This document shows positions 24,037-26,005 of a stretch of DNA of 26,005 nucleotides, piece by piece (position 1 is the stretch's first letter; every line of letters starts with the position of its first letter). This stretch comes from an uncultured Bacilli bacterium (GTDB lineage: Bacteria > Bacillota_I > Bacilli_A > RF39 > UBA660): NCBI GenBank assembly GCA_934162555.1, contig CAKPJE010000006.1, positions 1 to 26,005 on the forward strand. Reading direction: 5' to 3'. Under the pieces are notes generated by a model. The model was not told the DNA's origin. It searched no databases and saw nothing but the letters and a program-made list of their open reading frames with translations. The position numbers and the translations under genes are program-made.

Positions 24037-24059
24037 GTTCGATACCCCTAGTTCCGACA
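24037..24059 (+). other. tRNA 3'-end-like fragment, possible attachment site
   Basis: TTCGATA (24038-24044) reads as a T-loop, CCCCT (24045-24049) as the 3' T-stem, AGTTCCG (24050-24056) as the 3' acceptor strand and A24057 as the discriminator. The 5' T-stem partner AGGGG is absent (CCTTG instead) and there is no tRNA body upstream. Such truncated tRNA ends are typical integration scars; the identification is by shape only. Confidence 0.4.
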
Positions 24060-24087
24060 CTTTTGAAATGGTATTATTAAATAATTT

Positions 24088-24138
24088 TTATTTAATATTG
24101 ATTTTATAAGCTTTAATAAGTTCTGGATTTTGACACAT
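24088..24138 (-). other. 16-codon mini-ORF with strong ribosome site
   Basis: Reads MCQNPELIKAYKINIK from ATG 24136-24138, with AAAAGGAG at 24149-24156 ten bases upstream. Too short to assign; either a leader peptide or the start of a gene cut off when the region rearranged. Confidence 0.3.
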
Positions 24139-24204
24139 ATCTTTATATCTCCTTTTCGAAAGATAGTACATGTTTAATTAAAAACTAAAGGTTCTAGGAT
24201 ATTT

Positions 24205-24234
24205 TCTGCATTTTATATGAATGCAGATTTTTTT
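24205..24234 (+). terminator. Orphan plus-strand intrinsic terminator
   Basis: TCTGCATT (24205-24212) pairs perfectly with AATGCAGA (24220-24227), 7-base loop, then seven T (24228-24234). No plus-strand gene ends nearby; the last one, rpmB, has its own terminator 350 bases earlier. Confidence 0.65.
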
Positions 24235-24262
24235 GTAATTTTATATTTATTTGAGCTCAATT

Positions 24263-24306
24263 AAAAATATAGTATATAATTCTTTTTAGAATTTATATAC
24301 TATATT
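24263..24306 (-). terminator. Long A-T hairpin terminator after the lectin-like gene
   Basis: The arms 24266-24283 and 24288-24306 pair over 18 bp with a single bulged base and a 4-base loop; TTT follows on the minus strand. It lies 43 bases after the TAG stop of the lectin-like gene. Confidence 0.6.
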
Positions 24307-24349
24307 ATGCAATGTTCAGATTATTTAAATATTTAATTATATAATATTT

Positions 24350-26005
24350 CTAATTTTGGTTAGGTCGCTTTGGAAGAGCAGTTACATCCCGTCCTCCGCT
24401 TGTCTGGTGTCTTATAAGCCGCGAACCCACAGTAGTATCAACAGAATCAGACCCAATAGTACGGGATAACCACAGGCCAGCATCATTAGAAAAAATAAAC
24501 GCGCCGCCGACCACTAATATCATATCACCAGTTGTTGCACTATATCCATCTTTTATTCCTGTTGGATTACTTAAATCAGTGTTTGTTGCGTCAATTTCAG
24601 TTGGTAAGCTAATTAATGGATTATTACTATCATAACCAACTTTAGTTATATAGCCGGATCCACCATTATCACCAAAAGATTTATTTATGTAACCTAATGC
24701 TTGATAATTTTCAGCAAATGTATCTGATTTATATGTTGTAAAGTCATAATTGATATATGCTTGATAATCTTTTATATTTATTCCATCTAGAAAATCAGCT
24801 GTATTTCCATATATATCTTCTATTCCTCTATAGATCATACTATGCTTGCCATCATTAACTAAACATCCTGATTGCATGCCTAATGAATCAGTGCCTCCCA
24901 TTATGATGGCACCAGAATTATTGACATCATTATTTTCAGTTACGCCTTTTCCTAATTTTGCTTGACTATCATAATCTGCATATTCTACTAAATATAACAT
25001 TTGTAATACATACCAGTGATAATCTAATATTGAAAAATCTGTTCCTAATGCTGATGCACTTTCTCTAAATGTTGGTAAATTAGCATGAGCACTTGGATAA
25101 ACACCATTTTTTGATTTTCCTGTGAAAATGTTTCCAACTGTTCCTCCAGAACTTCCATGTTCTTCTGACATCAATTCAATATAACCATTACTATTTTTAT
25201 TCGAAGTATTACTTCCACTACTAGAGTTATGGTAAGCATCTGTTCCGCCACTCATCTTATATCTTCCAACACTAAATGGTTCACTATATGAGTAACCTTC
25301 TTGTGCATATTTTGATATATATTGATATTCCATCCCATTTACGACTTCTCTTTTATAATAAAATCCTGGTATATATGTTAATACTTCTCCATTACTTCCA
25401 TCAAATTTAAAATTACTATCCCCATACCATGCTGTTACTTTTCTTGTATTTGCATTATAATTATAACTTTTTATTTCACTCCATGGATATATATTATCAA
25501 AATCATTTTTTACATTTGTATTTGCAGTAGTAGATGTTCCACTTTCTGGTAATATAGCATTTGCTTCTAAGCCTATACTATCTTCTATTCTTTCCCATGA
25601 TGATGAAGTGCTACTGGTATCCCTTTTTATTCCATATACCATTATTCCATCCTTTGATTGTTTACCAACTGTTGTTACATTTATAGTAATACTTTTATCA
25701 ATATAGTCTGTATCTAAATCATTATATCTTCCACTATCATATGGCCATTCCCAGTATATGCTATGTGTTTTACTACTCACACTTGATACATCTAAAAAGC
25801 CATTTATAGTATTTGTTTCTATATCTAATACCTTTGTTTTATTTTCATCTAAATAAAACTTCATATTTGATGGTAAACTAGTTGTACTAAAACCTATTGT
25901 ATACTCTATATCTACGCTTGAATTAGTGGCTTTTGCGACTAAATCAAACTTTCCTTTATCTCCAGGTACAATTACTTTATCACTTGATACTACACTTGGA
26001 CTATC
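24350..26005 (-). CDS. Secreted protein with C-type-lectin/FGE-like variable domain (5' end outside window)
   Basis: The frame is open to the right edge, giving 551 residues with the N-terminus missing; an internal Met at 25862-25864 is not the start. The first visible part (VIVPGDKGKFDL, then TTSLPSNMKFYLDEN) is the same extracellular module as in the DUF285 adhesin. The C-terminal half matches the C-type-lectin/formylglycine-generating-enzyme-like domain of DGR target proteins: GGTDSLGMQSG, YRGIEDIYGN, FLDGINIK, then VVGGAFIFSNDAGLWLSR and TTVGSRLIRH near the end. In that family the residues between GG and GSRL are the ligand-facing, diversified ones. The last ~180 bases are about 48% GC, against about 31% in the next 120. 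Ligand and DGR activity are inferred; no reverse transcriptase is in the window. Confidence 0.8.
   Translation of the reverse strand, partial: DSPSVVSSDKVIVPGDKGKFDLVAKATNSSVDIEYTIGFSTTSLPSNMKFYLDENKTKVLDIETNTINGFLDVSSVSSKTHSIYWEWPYDSGRYNDLDTDYIDKSITINVTTVGKQSKDGIMVYGIKRDTSSTSSSWERIEDSIGLEANAILPESGTSTTANTNVKNDFDNIYPWSEIKSYNYNANTRKVTAWYGDSNFKFDGSNGEVLTYIPGFYYKREVVNGMEYQYISKYAQEGYSYSEPFSVGRYKMSGGTDAYHNSSSGSNTSNKNSNGYIELMSEEHGSSGGTVGNIFTGKSKNGVYPSAHANLPTFRESASALGTDFSILDYHWYVLQMLYLVEYADYDSQAKLGKGVTENNDVNNSGAIIMGGTDSLGMQSGCLVNDGKHSMIYRGIEDIYGNTADFLDGINIKDYQAYINYDFTTYKSDTFAENYQALGYINKSFGDNGGSGYITKVGYDSNNPLISLPTEIDATNTDLSNPTGIKDGYSATTGDMILVVGGAFIFSNDAGLWLSRTIGSDSVDTTVGSRLIRHQTSGGRDVTALPKRPNQN
24412..24515 (-). 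other. Candidate DGR variable region
   Basis: Encodes from VVGG to GSRL. Between the fixed GGC-GGC and GGT-TCG-CGG codons, nearly all the less constrained codons end in T or C with varied first two bases (TTT ATT TTT TCT AAT GAT GCT, then TCC CGT ACT ATT, then GAT TCT GTT GAT ACT ACT). This is what adenine-specific mutagenesis of an AAT/AAC-rich template would leave. No template copy is found in the window. Confidence 0.5.

Larger units (their letters stand above)
23831..24349. other. 519-base stretch without a convincing gene
   Basis: Between rpmB and the lectin-like gene. It contains the rpmB terminator, a long inverted repeat (23924-24002), a tRNA 3'-end-like piece (24037-24059), a 9-bp A-T hairpin (24075-24097), a 16-codon minus-strand mini-ORF (24088-24138), an orphan plus-strand terminator (24205-24234), a TTGAGCTCAA palindrome (24251-24260) and a minus-strand terminator (24263-24306). 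Longer open frames do not carry recognisable protein sequence. Confidence 0.7.

Noticed and set aside
23930..24065. Complete tRNA or tmRNA gene
   Set aside because: Only the 3' T-loop, T-stem strand and acceptor strand can be read; no 5' acceptor, D-arm or anticodon arm is present upstream within tRNA distance.
1..26005. Mycoplasma-type code (TGA as Trp), suggested by the high A-T content
   Set aside because: Several full-length family proteins end at TGA at the expected place and use TGG for conserved tryptophans.

Overview
The window is AT-rich bacterial DNA in the standard genetic code: TGA is used as a stop (for example at 4194-4196 and 8905-8907) and Trp is TGG. The gene set points to a low-GC Firmicute of the class Bacilli. 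It includes an SspI-type small acid-soluble spore protein, the ruvX-yrzB-mltG-trmR operon order, strong AGGAGG-type ribosome binding sites, LemA with a DUF2207 protein, and DUF285/BspA surface repeats. The sspI gene implies an endospore former. An uncultured gut-type lineage is likely, but this is inference and I cannot name a genus.

Layout. 1-4124: a P-type cation ATPase gene read into a NatA/NatB-type ABC exporter pair (natB runs off the left edge). 4194-7159: a one-TM protein with an InlB-like beta repeat, followed by a GH31 alpha-glycosidase. 7225-8853: a secreted DUF285 repeat adhesin with its own promoter and terminator. 8905-11785: three overlapping membrane-protein genes of unknown function, the last with a papain-like-looking C-terminal domain. 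11856-13061: an AAA/DUF4143 ATPase with a perfect consensus promoter. 13185-17410: a tightly overlapped six-gene operon ruvX, yrzB-like, mltG, trmR, alpha/beta hydrolase, ddl, covering RNA processing or modification and cell-wall assembly. 17494-17823: a solitary TrbC/VirB2-like pilin-type protein. 17916-20471: lemA and a DUF2207 gene, separated by an intrinsic terminator that abuts the second gene's Shine-Dalgarno. 20570-20773: sspI, with a sigma-G-like promoter, divergent from lemA. 20782-23532: a short dnaE polymerase with a degenerate PHP domain. 23660-23830: rpmB.

The right end (23831-26005) looks accessory. A 519-base gene-free stretch holds a large inverted repeat, a piece resembling the 3' end of a tRNA, an orphan plus-strand terminator and a 16-codon mini-ORF. 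Beyond it lies a 5'-truncated gene for a secreted protein with a C-type-lectin/FGE-like C-terminal domain of the kind diversified by diversity-generating retroelements (DGRs). Its last ~180 bases have a sharply higher GC content than the rest of the gene. No reverse transcriptase or template repeat is visible in the window, so any DGR would have to act from outside it. The same N-terminal extracellular module occurs in this protein and in the DUF285 adhesin, suggesting a shared secretion or assembly route with swapped binding domains.

A recurring regulatory pattern is that many recognisable promoters place the -10 box only 5-7 bases before the Shine-Dalgarno, predicting mRNAs that begin almost at the ribosome binding site.
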